A stretch of 64,000 nucleotides of DNA from an uncultured Draconibacterium sp. GTDB lineage: Bacteria; Bacteroidota; Bacteroidia; Bacteroidales; Prolixibacteraceae. Position numbers and translations under genes: made by a program. The DNA lies in assembly GCA_947492175.1 (NCBI GenBank), contig CANLMQ010000009.1, positions 1 through 64,000 of the forward strand, given 5' to 3'. This document shows, one piece after another, positions 1 to 7,779 of the stretch (the first letter of the stretch is position 1; the number at the start of each line of letters is the position of its first letter). The notes beneath the pieces are model-generated. The model was not told the DNA's origin and searched no databases. It saw only the letters and a program-made list of their open reading frames with translations.

Positions 1-960
1 ACTGGCACACATGTATCCGTTGGTATCGAAAGCGGTACTATGTGGGCTGTTTGGGTTTAGCCGTCAGGCCTGGTACGATAACAAGAAGCGCCAGTCGGGG
101 CTTCAAATGCAGGAAGTATTCATATTGAGTTTAGTAAAGGAGTTGCGCAACGAGCACAAACGAATGGGAGCAGAAAAGCTCCACCTGGTGCTCACGCCGG
201 CACTACAGGAACATAATATTAAATATGGCCGAGATAAATTTTATTGTCTTCTGCGTGAACACGGCTTATTGGTAAAACGGCGCAGACGCGGGCCAAAAAC
301 AACCAATTCGAAACATTTTTACCGCAGGTACCCGAACCTTATCCGCGACATCGAACTATTGAGTTCCGGGCGTTTGTGGGTAAGCGACATAACGTATATC
401 CGCACCGAAAAAGGATTTGTTTATCTTTCGTTGGTAACCGATGCGTATTCAAAGAAAATAGTTGGCTGGTGCCTGTGGCCCGACCTGACCAGCGAAGGAG
501 CACTGAATGCCCTGAAAATGGCCATCTCGGGCGAAGGCGTAAAACAGGGGCTTATCCACCATTCCGACCGTGGAATACAGTACTGTTGCAACGATTACGT
601 AAACTATTTAAAAGGCTCTAAAATAAATATCTCGATGACCGAAAACGGCGATCCTTATGAAAATGCCATAGCCGAGCGCGTAAACGGCATTCTAAAAGAT
701 GAATACGGGCTAAATGAAACCTTTGCTGATTACCATGCAGCACTTGAAGCCACAAAGGTGGCCGTTTATAAGTACAACAACAAGCGTCCGCACCGAAGTG
801 TCGATTTTATGGTGCCACAGGACGCCCATTTGCAGAAAGGCCCCCTGAAAAAACACTGGAAAAAACGCGAATATCCGGTGTCGGTAAAAACAGGAATAAA
901 AACAAAGGTGAACATCAAAAACAGGAATTACGAATGACCTTGTTTCCGTTTCCGGAGGCT
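1..960 (+). mobile_element. Partial IS3-family insertion sequence (right part)
   Basis: The window opens inside an insertion sequence. Only the OrfB-type transposase and roughly the last 20-40 bases after it are present. The usual first frame (orfA, a helix-turn-helix protein joined to OrfB by -1 frameshifting) must lie to the left. I could not find the terminal inverted repeat, so the right boundary is approximate. The element sits directly beside the cassette block that follows. Confidence 0.6.
11..937 (+). CDS. IS3-family transposase OrfB (DDE integrase core)
   Basis: 308-residue transposase that catalyses cut-and-copy movement of an IS3 element through a circular intermediate. Residues about 35-90 form the helix-turn-helix linker region typical of OrfB, and residues about 115-280 form the retroviral-integrase-like core. 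The catalytic triad is visible: D126 (VSDITY), D186 (HHSDRGIQY) and E222 (IAERVNG), with 35 residues between the second Asp and the Glu, the classic DD(35)E spacing. The C-terminal part has the YNxxRPHRS motif of the family. All catalytic residues are intact, so the protein may be active. The ATG at 11 may be internal to a longer OrfAB fusion made by frameshifting, which cannot be tested here. Confidence 0.93.
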   Translation: MYPLVSKAVLCGLFGFSRQAWYDNKKRQSGLQMQEVFILSLVKELRNEHKRMGAEKLHLVLTPALQEHNIKYGRDKFYCLLREHGLLVKRRRRGPKTTNSKHFYRRYPNLIRDIELLSSGRLWVSDITYIRTEKGFVYLSLVTDAYSKKIVGWCLWPDLTSEGALNALKMAISGEGVKQGLIHHSDRGIQYCCNDYVNYLKGSKINISMTENGDPYENAIAERVNGILKDEYGLNETFADYHAALEATKVAVYKYNNKRPHRSVDFMVPQDAHLQKGPLKKHWKKREYPVSVKTGIKTKVNIKNRNYE

Positions 961-1163
961 CAAAAAACAACTATTGGAATAAGCAGTATTTAAAAATCAG
1001 AACGAACAAAAAAGTAGTAAGTAAAATCTTATTAGATTTGTAAACCAGTAAATGAAGAAATAATCGTTTACATTCTATCAAATTAAGTATAAATCTGTCA
1101 AGCTATTTTAGGAAAGGTCATCCCTGACAAGTAAATTCCTGTCACAGTATAAAATAATCACGC

Positions 1164-1388
1164 GTTAGCTATACTTATATAGGTACGAGCTATGTAAAAT
1201 TATACGCGAGTATTTAAAATATAAATGCGAGCTAATATTAAATAGTTGCGAGTAATAAATAATAGTATGCGAGCTATACTCGCAACCAGATAATATATAC
1301 TTGTATATAAATAATAATAGCACACTTATAAATATAGTTAGCTCGCATAATTAAATTTAAAGCTCGCATATAATTATTATATGCTCGC
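1164..1388. repeat. Two-sided 21-bp periodic array (GCGAG ... CTCGC), dyad centre at 1276
   Basis: An AT-rich stretch carries GCGAG-type pentamers at 1164 (gttag), 1185 (acgag), 1206, 1227, 1248 and 1269, and the reverse complement CTCGC at 1279, 1300 (cttgt), 1321 (cacac), 1342, 1363 and 1384. Every step is exactly 21 bp and six units lie on each side of the central GCGAGCTATACTCGC. The sequence between the pentamers is free to vary. The rest of the 938-1452 gap shows no gene. A minus-strand open frame (1274-1462) exists only because 21 is a multiple of 3. Confidence 0.85.
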
Positions 1389-1452
1389 AGTATTAAATTG
1401 TTTACAGGGATTATAATAAACGAAACAGGAAAGAGGAAGCTGGCTGGATTTA

Positions 1453-2097
1453 TTATTTCCAATCATCCAAAGGCCTGACGTCGTTTGCCGTGAGTTTTTT
1501 ACTAAATCGTTTCCCGTTCTTTTTCGAGTAGAAGATCAATGAATCTATCCGGTTTCCTTCGAAACATTCGCCCTGGAATTTAACGAACAGCAGTCCGAAA
1601 TTTTTGTCGATTTTAAAATGAATAATTTCGGGTTCTCCGCTAGCTTTCCAACACTGGTAATAAGAATAATCTTGTTCAAAAATGGTGAGTTTAAAAGGGC
1701 ATGCAGTAGTTTCATCCATTACAACCCTGCTGTAGTATTTTATTTCCGACTCGCGGTTATACGATATAAAATCGGGAAGTGCTGTTGTGTCGGGGGCTAT
1801 TAAATGGGCCAATCCTTTGCTTCTGATTATTTCGTTTCTGTTTGCGGCATATTCGCCTCTCGGGCTCCAGTCGGAAATAACTTCAAGCGAGTCGGTGTCA
1901 ATTCTGTAGGTATATAATTCAGTAGGGCAATCACATTCTGCCCAGTCGGTGTGTGTAAAATAAATCGTATTTGTACTGCTGTCAAAACCAAGTATGTCGA
2001 TCTTAACCGGGCCCATTACCGTTGAAAATCCGGTAAAGTGAATCAGCCAGAAAAGGAGAAGCAGTGTGAATGTTTTTATTTTTTTGTTGGTTTTCAT
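1453..2097 (-). CDS. Secreted hypothetical protein (cassette A)
   Basis: 214-residue protein of unknown function. The first 30 residues (KTNKKIKTF then LLLLFWLIHF) look like a signal peptide, so export to the periplasm or surface is likely. The body has several cysteines (ECDC near 50, then C's near 130, 147 and 177) that could form disulfides, and no motif I recognise. The open frame continues upstream to 2202, but that part is read through the attC-like repeat. The ATG at 2097 lies 13 bases after the GTT box at 2110 and opens the signal peptide, so I take it as the start. It is the last unit of the array, and no matching 3' box was found after the stop. Confidence 0.65.
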   Translation of the reverse strand: MKTNKKIKTFTLLLLFWLIHFTGFSTVMGPVKIDILGFDSSTNTIYFTHTDWAECDCPTELYTYRIDTDSLEVISDWSPRGEYAANRNEIIRSKGLAHLIAPDTTALPDFISYNRESEIKYYSRVVMDETTACPFKLTIFEQDYSYYQCWKASGEPEIIHFKIDKNFGLLFVKFQGECFEGNRIDSLIFYSKKNGKRFSKKLTANDVRPLDDWK

Positions 2098-2100
2098 TGG

Positions 2101-2239
2101 CATAGTTAACGGTTGGTACATGTTGACGGGGCGGATTTCGGAGAGCGTTCCTGTCCGAAGGACACGGAACTGCGATGCGAGAATCCGCAGTTGGCGATAC
2201 ACCGAACCCCGCCCTGCAATATGTACCGTGTTGTGTGCA
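2101..2239 (-). repeat. attC-like recombination site, short type (between cassettes B and A)
   Basis: On the minus strand the site runs from TGCACACAAC (2239-2230) to GTTAACTATG (2110-2101). Long-range arms pair: GGTACAT at 2115-2121 with ATGTACC at 2221-2227, and GGGCGG at 2129-2134 with CCGCCC at 2209-2214. Inside are smaller hairpins, including TTCC(T)GTCC / GGAC(AC)GGAA and ACTGCG / CGCAGT. The AAC...GTT outer boxes, the two-part arms and the single imperfect hairpin form resemble an integron attC. A second copy with the same arms lies at 8484-8622. Confidence 0.7.
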
Positions 2240-2244
2240 GTTTT

Positions 2245-2673
2245 TTATTTTTTTCTTATAAATCCGCTTCCTATTCCATCGTAAATATTGTCAGCAATGG
2301 TCAATGTATCATTTGAGATAAAAGCTACTATTCCATTCACGACAATGTTTTTATTTTGATAATTCTCTGAAAGTTTGATGAATTTTTCTAATTCTCCAGT
2401 ATAAATCGATTTTTCCAGAGACAAGTCATAGGTACAATTTAAAACTACACTGTCATTCTCAGTCAATGTAAATTTGTATTCATTTGTCAATTCTATTTGG
2501 ATTGATTTTCCTGTTGACTCAGGAGTTTCGTGGATATGAAAAGCTTCTCCTCCATCTGTTCTTATCCAACTCCACTCTCCAATTATTTTATTATCCAAAT
2601 TATCAATTACATCATTTTTGTCACAACTGAAAATAAGAAAAATAAGAAAAGGTATGATAATTAGTTTTTTCAT
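2245..2673 (-). CDS. Small lipoprotein (cassette B)
   Basis: 142-residue lipoprotein. The N-terminus (KKLIIIPFLIFLIFSC) is a signal peptide ending in a lipobox with Cys17, followed by acidic DKND. The remainder looks like a small beta-barrel or lipocalin-like fold (IIGEWSWIRTDGG, then alternating hydrophobic strands), the kind often seen in Bacteroidota 'lipocalin family' lipoproteins, but this is inference. The unit begins at GTTGTGTGCA (2824-2815) and ends at TGCACACAAC (2239-2230), a perfect 10-base complement. The 5' leader before the ATG is about 150 bases and holds no other gene. Confidence 0.65.
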   Translation of the reverse strand: MKKLIIIPFLIFLIFSCDKNDVIDNLDNKIIGEWSWIRTDGGEAFHIHETPESTGKSIQIELTNEYKFTLTENDSVVLNCTYDLSLEKSIYTGELEKFIKLSENYQNKNIVVNGIVAFISNDTLTIADNIYDGIGSGFIRKK

Positions 2674-2814
2674 AATTATTGATTTTCTTATATGATGAAA
2701 CTTACTCTGTTTTAGTTGCGTTAATACGTAATGTTTTCATTGTTAGGGTTTTTACTTGTTTGTAATCTCAATCTTAATTTTCCGCAGAAGTTTTTTTGGG
2801 TCTTTGTTTTAAAT

Positions 2815-3207
2815 TGCACACAACTAGTGTGTATCATCACCTGGTGATGTTATACACCCAAAATAGAGGGATAAAAACACTTATTATGTTTCGTTCTGTT
2901 TTGTCAACTTTTATTTTAGGGAGCGTATTCAACGGTTTAAAGTTTTAAGTGCAATAAATGTAAACATAATCTTGGAAAACTAAAAGCCGGTCCGCTGGTG
3001 CGTCCCGATGCTTCTGGATCTAATCCGTACCTCAGCCATAGGCTGATAAGTTCATTTCAATTCTATCGAATTGCATACCGATTGTAAATCGGCGCGAGCG
3101 AGGATAGCGGGCTTCCAACTTATCAAGCCATTACAATTTTGAAGCGGGTTACAATCATTGAATTTACTACTATCACGCCTATTTTGTATATACATTGTTA
3201 GCGGTTC
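2815..3207 (-). repeat. attC-like site, long type (between cassettes C/D/E and B)
   Basis: On the minus strand it begins with GAACCGCTAAC (3207-3197) after gene C and ends with GTTGTGTGCA (2824-2815) before gene B. Near the GTT end is the odd palindrome CATCACC-A-GGTGATG inside GATACACACTA. About 250 bases of conserved filler lie inside (also present at 5740-6030 and partly at 9240-9400), with CCGATT/AATCGG and CAATTC/GAATTG style hairpins. At roughly 390 bases it is much longer than known attC sites (about 55-150). This 2674-3213 gap holds no gene. Confidence 0.6.
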
Positions 3208-3213
3208 GGTTTT

Positions 3214-4608
3214 TTATTTAGTCTTAAAATTCACTTCATATGTTTTTAATGGAATACCTTGTTCTGTTTTAAAATTTTTACCCGTCAATACAAGTTGATA
3301 TTCTTTGTCAGGCTGAAGCTGAACTTCCATTACAACAGATTTATTGTCATCTGAATAATATATATTGTCTAGCTTGGGAAAAGCAAATTTCCCTTTACTA
3401 CCATAGTTTACTGAATAACCTTTTCCAGCCAATGTTCTGTCAAAGTTTATTGTTATAGTTTTAATTTTAGAATCTACATTTGTGTCGTTGTTATTAAACT
3501 CAGATATTGTTTGCACTTTAGGTCTTTGAGAATCAAAATGAGTAATTTTCTCAGCAAAAGATTTGTATGCTACTGCTAAGTTTGGAATGTAGTTTTCAAG
3601 AGTAGGATATTTATCTCTGTCATTGTCAAATGTTTTTAATTCTGCAACAAGTCCTTTAATCCAAATAAAACCCTTATTAGACTCATTATTCAACATCATT
3701 TGGATTTTAGATTCATCTTCTCCATGGTCTATAAAGTATTTAATTACAGATGCACGTACCAATGCTTCATTAAGTATAATTTCCCAATTCCCATATGCTT
3801 GCTGATGGCTCATTTCATACTCTATAGCTTTATAAATTTCTTTTCCGCTTTGTTCAAACTCCGAAATATATTTTTCATTTAAAGGGTTTACAAATGAATG
3901 TGCAAATTCATGTACTATGATAGGTAGGTATTCTGCTTCTTTGTATATTGACATACCTGTGCCGTCAGTCCTCCAAGTTCCCATAACAGAAAACACTTTC
4001 TTTTTTTCGTTTGTAAGTGTATAAGAAGGTCCATAATTGTGATTGCCACAGCCTAGACTTACTATTAAGTTAAAATCTTCTTCTGCATTAGTACCAAAGA
4101 AATTTTGATACCATTTTAAATCTATCTTGTCATACACATAGGAAAACCTTTTTTCAACTTCTCTGAAAAGAGGTTCACTCTCCTCAAAGAACTTTTCACA
4201 TTCCGTATCCTTATAAAAGTCTTTTAAGAGTTTCACAAACTTTGTTGCATCATCTTCACTCCATCTTTTTTCAGGAAGAGTTTTTGAAAAATCGATTAAA
4301 GGATTAAGTTCATCATTCAGAACAATTGCCATACTTGCAACCGCATCGTATGAAATACCTTTGTTTTGCCTTAACTCTTTTGCAAAAGACACAACTTTAT
4401 GGTTGTTAAATGGACTAAAGTGTTCATCTACTTTATTAGCATAATCTTTAACAATCACTTTATCATATTCCTTGTTTCCTGCAAGTTTAAATACAATACT
4501 CAATAGTTCAACTCTTTTGTCAACTTTTGGGGATTTAATAATATGTTTTCCCTGAGCAAAGACTTGTTGTACAGCTATTAATAGAATTAGAATCAGAAGT
4601 TTTCTCAT
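3214..4608 (-). CDS. DUF4932-type secreted putative metalloprotease (cassette C)
   Basis: 464-residue exported protein with a signal peptide (RKLLILILLIAVQQVFAQ). Residues about 150-340 match the DUF4932 family as I know it, with the zinc-binding-like motif HEFAHSFVNPL near residue 235 (HExxH). A C-terminal region of about 100 residues (TITINFDRTLAGKG ... YEVNFKTK) looks like an Ig-like Big_5 domain. It starts 13 bases after gene D and is the third gene of a three-gene unit E-D-C. Function is unproven; a cell-surface peptidase is plausible from HExxH only. Confidence 0.75.
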   Translation of the reverse strand: MRKLLILILLIAVQQVFAQGKHIIKSPKVDKRVELLSIVFKLAGNKEYDKVIVKDYANKVDEHFSPFNNHKVVSFAKELRQNKGISYDAVASMAIVLNDELNPLIDFSKTLPEKRWSEDDATKFVKLLKDFYKDTECEKFFEESEPLFREVEKRFSYVYDKIDLKWYQNFFGTNAEEDFNLIVSLGCGNHNYGPSYTLTNEKKKVFSVMGTWRTDGTGMSIYKEAEYLPIIVHEFAHSFVNPLNEKYISEFEQSGKEIYKAIEYEMSHQQAYGNWEIILNEALVRASVIKYFIDHGEDESKIQMMLNNESNKGFIWIKGLVAELKTFDNDRDKYPTLENYIPNLAVAYKSFAEKITHFDSQRPKVQTISEFNNNDTNVDSKIKTITINFDRTLAGKGYSVNYGSKGKFAFPKLDNIYYSDDNKSVVMEVQLQPDKEYQLVLTGKNFKTEQGIPLKTYEVNFKTK

Positions 4609-4621
4609 CTCTAAGTAATTA

Positions 4622-5011
4622 TTAAGATTGTGTTTTCAACAATGATTCAATTTTACCTTTCCATAAATGAGTTTCATCTTTCCTGCCTTTCAATATATTC
4701 AGGTTGCCACCAATCGATACACCAAATATTTTGGTTTCACTTTCTTCTTTATAATGAATGCGTAATACCTTTCTTGGAAATTTGTTTTTAAAATTGTGCC
4801 ATGCTTTTATTTCAACCTTTGTAATTCTTTTGAGCGGAATAGTATAGTCCTTTTTTGAACCCCATCGAGTAAAATAAATATCGTCGTTTGTGAGATATAA
4901 GTCACCATTACCTCTAATGGTTAGAGGGTGATAGTGACGTTTTCCAAAAGAATCAATTGATTCAAAACCGTAAAAATTTGCACCTTGAACTTTTAAAATT
5001 GAATGATTCAT
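4622..5011 (-). CDS. Hypothetical cytoplasmic protein with PH-like fold (cassette unit E-D-C)
   Basis: 129-residue protein with no signal peptide or membrane segment. The pattern GDLYLTNDDIYFTRWGSKKDYTIPLKRITKVEIKAWH looks like a GRAM or bacterial PH-like domain, where a strand pair is followed by a basic strand, but I cannot name the family with certainty. It lies 29 bases after the XRE-type regulator gene and 13 bases before the DUF4932 gene, so the three are probably co-transcribed within a single cassette. Confidence 0.6.
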   Translation of the reverse strand: MNHSILKVQGANFYGFESIDSFGKRHYHPLTIRGNGDLYLTNDDIYFTRWGSKKDYTIPLKRITKVEIKAWHNFKNKFPRKVLRIHYKEESETKIFGVSIGGNLNILKGRKDETHLWKGKIESLLKTQS

Positions 5012-5040
5012 CTATTAGAGTTTTAGTTAGAGATTGGGAA

Positions 5041-5604
5041 TTATTTCAGAAACTCGATTGGTGTAAAATAGAATTTTTTCATAATTCCTTTTTTTATTTT
5101 CTGGCTAATAATTATTGGGTAAATAATGTTGGGCACATACAATGCACAACCAGTGAATAAAAAAAAGTAAGCATTACTCCATTGAGCAATACTAAAAACA
5201 CCCCATAGCGTAAAACTGAAATAGAACAGAATCGACCATAATATCTGAAAGTTTAAAACATTTAATCCTTGTTCATTTAAACCAATAATTTTATCACGTT
5301 TAGTAACCCAAAGAATCAATGGAAGCAGTACACTACCAAGAGGAAAAAACATGCAGGCTAAAACAGACAGGTGGAAGTATTTTATGAACTTCAAATTCTC
5401 GCTTCTTCCGTAATCGAGAATATCCTCAATATTGACTTCTAATACCTGACAAATATTTTTTAATGTATCGTTTCTTGGTTGTGTTGTTCCTTTCTCTATT
5501 CTTTGAAGGGTTCTAAGATTAATTCTTGATAAATCTGAAAGTTTCTCTTGAGTATATCCTTTTCGTTGCCTAATCTCTAAAATTTTTGCACCAATTGTCT
5601 CCAT
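5041..5604 (-). CDS. XRE-family regulator fused to a membrane domain (cassette unit E-D-C)
   Basis: 187-residue protein. Residues 1-65 are a helix-turn-helix of the HTH_3/XRE type (GYTQEKLSDLSRINLRTLQRIEKGTTQP). The remaining part has four hydrophobic segments (about 73-92, 112-130, 133-152 and 158-170), resembling a DUF4870-like membrane domain. Such fusions are common in Bacteroidota as membrane-anchored DNA-binding proteins; the ligand is unknown. It is the first gene of a three-gene unit whose GTTAGCTGTC box lies at 5726-5717, with about 120 bases of leader. Confidence 0.75.
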   Translation of the reverse strand: METIGAKILEIRQRKGYTQEKLSDLSRINLRTLQRIEKGTTQPRNDTLKNICQVLEVNIEDILDYGRSENLKFIKYFHLSVLACMFFPLGSVLLPLILWVTKRDKIIGLNEQGLNVLNFQILWSILFYFSFTLWGVFSIAQWSNAYFFLFTGCALYVPNIIYPIIISQKIKKGIMKKFYFTPIEFLK

Positions 5605-5714
5605 CTATAATTTGTCTTAATTTTTCACCCCAAAACTACAATCAAATCGAACTATTATCTTACGGTTTTCATATGTCATTTTTACGGCAATTGTGTCGTA
5701 CGTAGCGTTTTTAA

Positions 5715-6060
5715 CTGACAGCTAACTAGTGTGTATCATCACCAGGTGATGTTATTTTCATTATATAATTTATAAAAGTAATGTTATACACTCAAAATAG
5801 AGGGATAAAAACACTTATTATGTTTCGTTCTGTTTTATCAACTTTTATTTTAGGGAGCGTATTCAACGGTTTAAAGTTTTAAGTGCAATAAATGTAAACA
5901 TAATCTTGGACAAACTAAAAGCCGGTCCGCTGGTGCGTCCCGATGCTTCGGGATCTAATCTGTACCTCAGCCGCAGGCTGATAAGTTCATTTCAATTCTG
6001 CCGAATTGCACACTGATTAGAAATCGGCGCGAGCGGGGGATTCCGGTCATAAAATCAGGT
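5715..6060 (-). repeat. attC-like site, long type, with eroded 3' box
   Basis: The GTT-side box (GTTAGCTGTCAG on the minus strand, 5726-5715) and the CATCACC/GGTGATG palindrome are intact, and the conserved filler follows to about 6030. At the other end, just after gene F, no AAC box complementary to cassette F's GTTACCAAAC is present. The sequence instead breaks off after the GCGCGAGCGGGGG segment. I take this as a deleted half site. The 5605-6060 gap contains no gene. Confidence 0.5.
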
Positions 6061-6558
6061 TCATTCTTTTACAAGAGTTATACTCTCGTATTCTGACTCA
6101 GGATTTAAAACTAAGGTGTTTGAAGATTTCAATTTATAATGATAGCCAATATTATATGCAGGAACTTCAACGGGAGCACTATGAATGTAATTTGAATCTA
6201 GACAACGACCCCCATCGAAATATACTTTATCTAAATCAAACGAATATTTACCTTTTATATATCCATAACTGTCGGGACCGACCGGGTTACCATCTTCATC
6301 CACATATAGCACATCAGTCCAGTAATGTATTTTTAGAAAAAAGCTGTCTTGTTCGAATATGAAAGTATGATTTGAACCAGCAAACTGTCCAAGGTCTTCA
6401 GGCTCCACTTCAACCCATTTCCCCTGTAATGTTGTCGTTTCCAATATTAGTTCGTCTTCGTCTTTACAACTCAACATAAAAATAAGGGCAAATATTGCTA
6501 TCAATATTTTTGTCGAGTTAATCCGAATACTTGTTATAGGAATCTTCGTTGTTTCCAT
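6061..6558 (-). CDS. Small lipoprotein (cassette F)
   Basis: 165-residue lipoprotein. A positively charged N-terminus is followed by ILIAIFALIFMLSC with a lipobox Cys near residue 31, then an acidic KDEDEL stretch. The body (GKWVEVEPEDLGQF, HTFIFEQDSFFLKIHYWTD, NTLVLNPESEYESITLVKE) is beta-strand rich and resembles lipocalin-like Bacteroidota lipoproteins, an inference only. Its unit starts at GTTACCAAAC (6626-6617). Confidence 0.6.
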   Translation of the reverse strand: METTKIPITSIRINSTKILIAIFALIFMLSCKDEDELILETTTLQGKWVEVEPEDLGQFAGSNHTFIFEQDSFFLKIHYWTDVLYVDEDGNPVGPDSYGYIKGKYSFDLDKVYFDGGRCLDSNYIHSAPVEVPAYNIGYHYKLKSSNTLVLNPESEYESITLVKE

Positions 6559-6616
6559 AGTTTAGTTTTTAAATTTTTATGTTTATCAACTATTATTTTT
6601 ATTTTCATTTCAAAAT

Positions 6617-6750
6617 GTTTGGTAACTAGCGTGTTTCATCTCTGCTGGTGTGGATTTGTAATCCGTACCTCAGCCACAGGCTGATAAGTTTATTTCAATT
6701 CTATCCAATTGCCCACCGATTGTAAATCGGCGCGAGCGAGGCCGTATTTA
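6617..6750 (-). repeat. attC-like site, compact type (between cassettes G and F)
   Basis: Minus strand from a weak CCATAAAT box at gene G's stop (6751-6744) to GTTACCAAAC (6626-6617). The long filler seen at 2815-3207 is missing. What remains is a chain of small hairpins (GGATTTGTAATCC, CAGCC-ACA-GGCTG, CCGATTGTAAATCGG). Its 3' box matches the cassette G start (GTTATGTGCC) only in part. Confidence 0.45.
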
Positions 6751-7551
6751 TGGTATTTTATCAATTGTTTTAAAGCCATTCAGTATTTGGTCTGAGGTAT
6801 TAAATTGCTTTTTGTCATCAATCTTAAAATTGAACTTTAAATCAAAATATAATTGGTCAATGAAGAATCTCTTTTTGGGGTTGTCTATTTTATAGTCTTC
6901 CATTCTCACCCTGATTGGATAATAGTCTGATTTAGCAATATTTAGTAGAATAACAGAGCCATTGTTTTCTATGTCTATGAGCTTATACTTGAAGCCAGGA
7001 AGAGAAGAACCTTTATTCTCAGTACTAATGATAATCTGATAGCAGTCAGTATTATTGAGAATCGTATCATTTAACCTCTCAATTTTATATGAGTGAATAT
7101 CTTGCAATATCTGTTTGAATATATATTGCATTGCATAGGGCGTATTGTGCCCCCAAAAATGTGTTTGTTTGAACTCAGGGTATTTAATTAAGTCATATCT
7201 AACTGCTGTACTATCTTGATTATTTTTACGTATTAGCTTGTCGCTATCATAAATGTCTTCAAAAGTTATTTTGGTTTTATCGTTATTGTAAAAGTACCAG
7301 TGTCCTTTTACTCCAACTACAGAGTCAGAAGTTAACCGATGAAAGTACATTTCTCGATAGGTATAAATGGTATCATCTAATTTTCGAGGATTAGTTCTCA
7401 CCACATTTTGTTTATAATAAATTGTTTCAATCGTATCAATTGTGTTTATTGTTTTTTGTAATACTTCTAAAACAGTCTCTCTCTCTTTGCAAGAGTTGAA
7501 TTCAATTAAAGTTGCTATAAAACAAATAATTCCAATTACTTTCATCTTCAT
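6748..7551 (-). CDS. Lipoprotein, possibly LolA-like fold (cassette G)
   Basis: 267-residue lipoprotein: signal peptide with lipobox FNSC (Cys near residue 21) followed by KERE. The arrangement of a first helix (VLEVLQKTINTIDTIETIYYKQNV) and then long paired strands recalls the LolA/LolB-like or DUF2092-like domain that precedes redoxin domains in Bacteroidota, but no redoxin follows. Function unknown. The stop codon lies in the CCATAA of the adjoining repeat. Confidence 0.6.
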   Translation of the reverse strand: MKMKVIGIICFIATLIEFNSCKERETVLEVLQKTINTIDTIETIYYKQNVVRTNPRKLDDTIYTYREMYFHRLTSDSVVGVKGHWYFYNNDKTKITFEDIYDSDKLIRKNNQDSTAVRYDLIKYPEFKQTHFWGHNTPYAMQYIFKQILQDIHSYKIERLNDTILNNTDCYQIIISTENKGSSLPGFKYKLIDIENNGSVILLNIAKSDYYPIRVRMEDYKIDNPKKRFFIDQLYFDLKFNFKIDDKKQFNTSDQILNGFKTIDKIP

Positions 7552-7591
7552 ATCAGTTAAAGTTTAACCTGTTTGGTAGCTCTTTTTATAT

Positions 7592-7779
7592 GGCACATAA
7601 CTAGTGAGTATCATCTCCGCTGGTGCGGATTTGTAATCCGTACCTCAGCCACAGGCTGATAAGTTCATTTCAATTCTGCCGAATTGCACACCGATTGCAA
7701 ATCGGCGCGAGCGAGGAGAGAGAATCCGCAGTTGGCGTACCACCGAACTCCGCCCTGCAATATGTACTGTGTTAACGCC
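7592..7779 (-). repeat. attC-like site, hybrid of the two repeat types
   Basis: On the minus strand it begins like the short type (GGCGTTAAC at 7779-7771, then ACAGTACATATTGCAGGGCGG as in 8484-8622) and near 7715 switches to the compact long type, ending with GTTATGTGCC (7601-7592). It contains four serial hairpins: CGGATT/AATCCG 7626-7640, CAGCC/GGCTG 7646-7658, CAATTC/GAATTG 7671-7686, CCGATT/AATCGG 7691-7705. The left part pairs with the GTTAACGCC box of cassette H. Confidence 0.65.

Noticed and set aside
1274..1462. Open frame on the minus strand over the 21-bp array, encoding heptad repeats.
   Set aside because: It begins at a TTG inside the end of gene A and stays open only because the 21-bp period is a multiple of three; base composition is purely repeat-driven.
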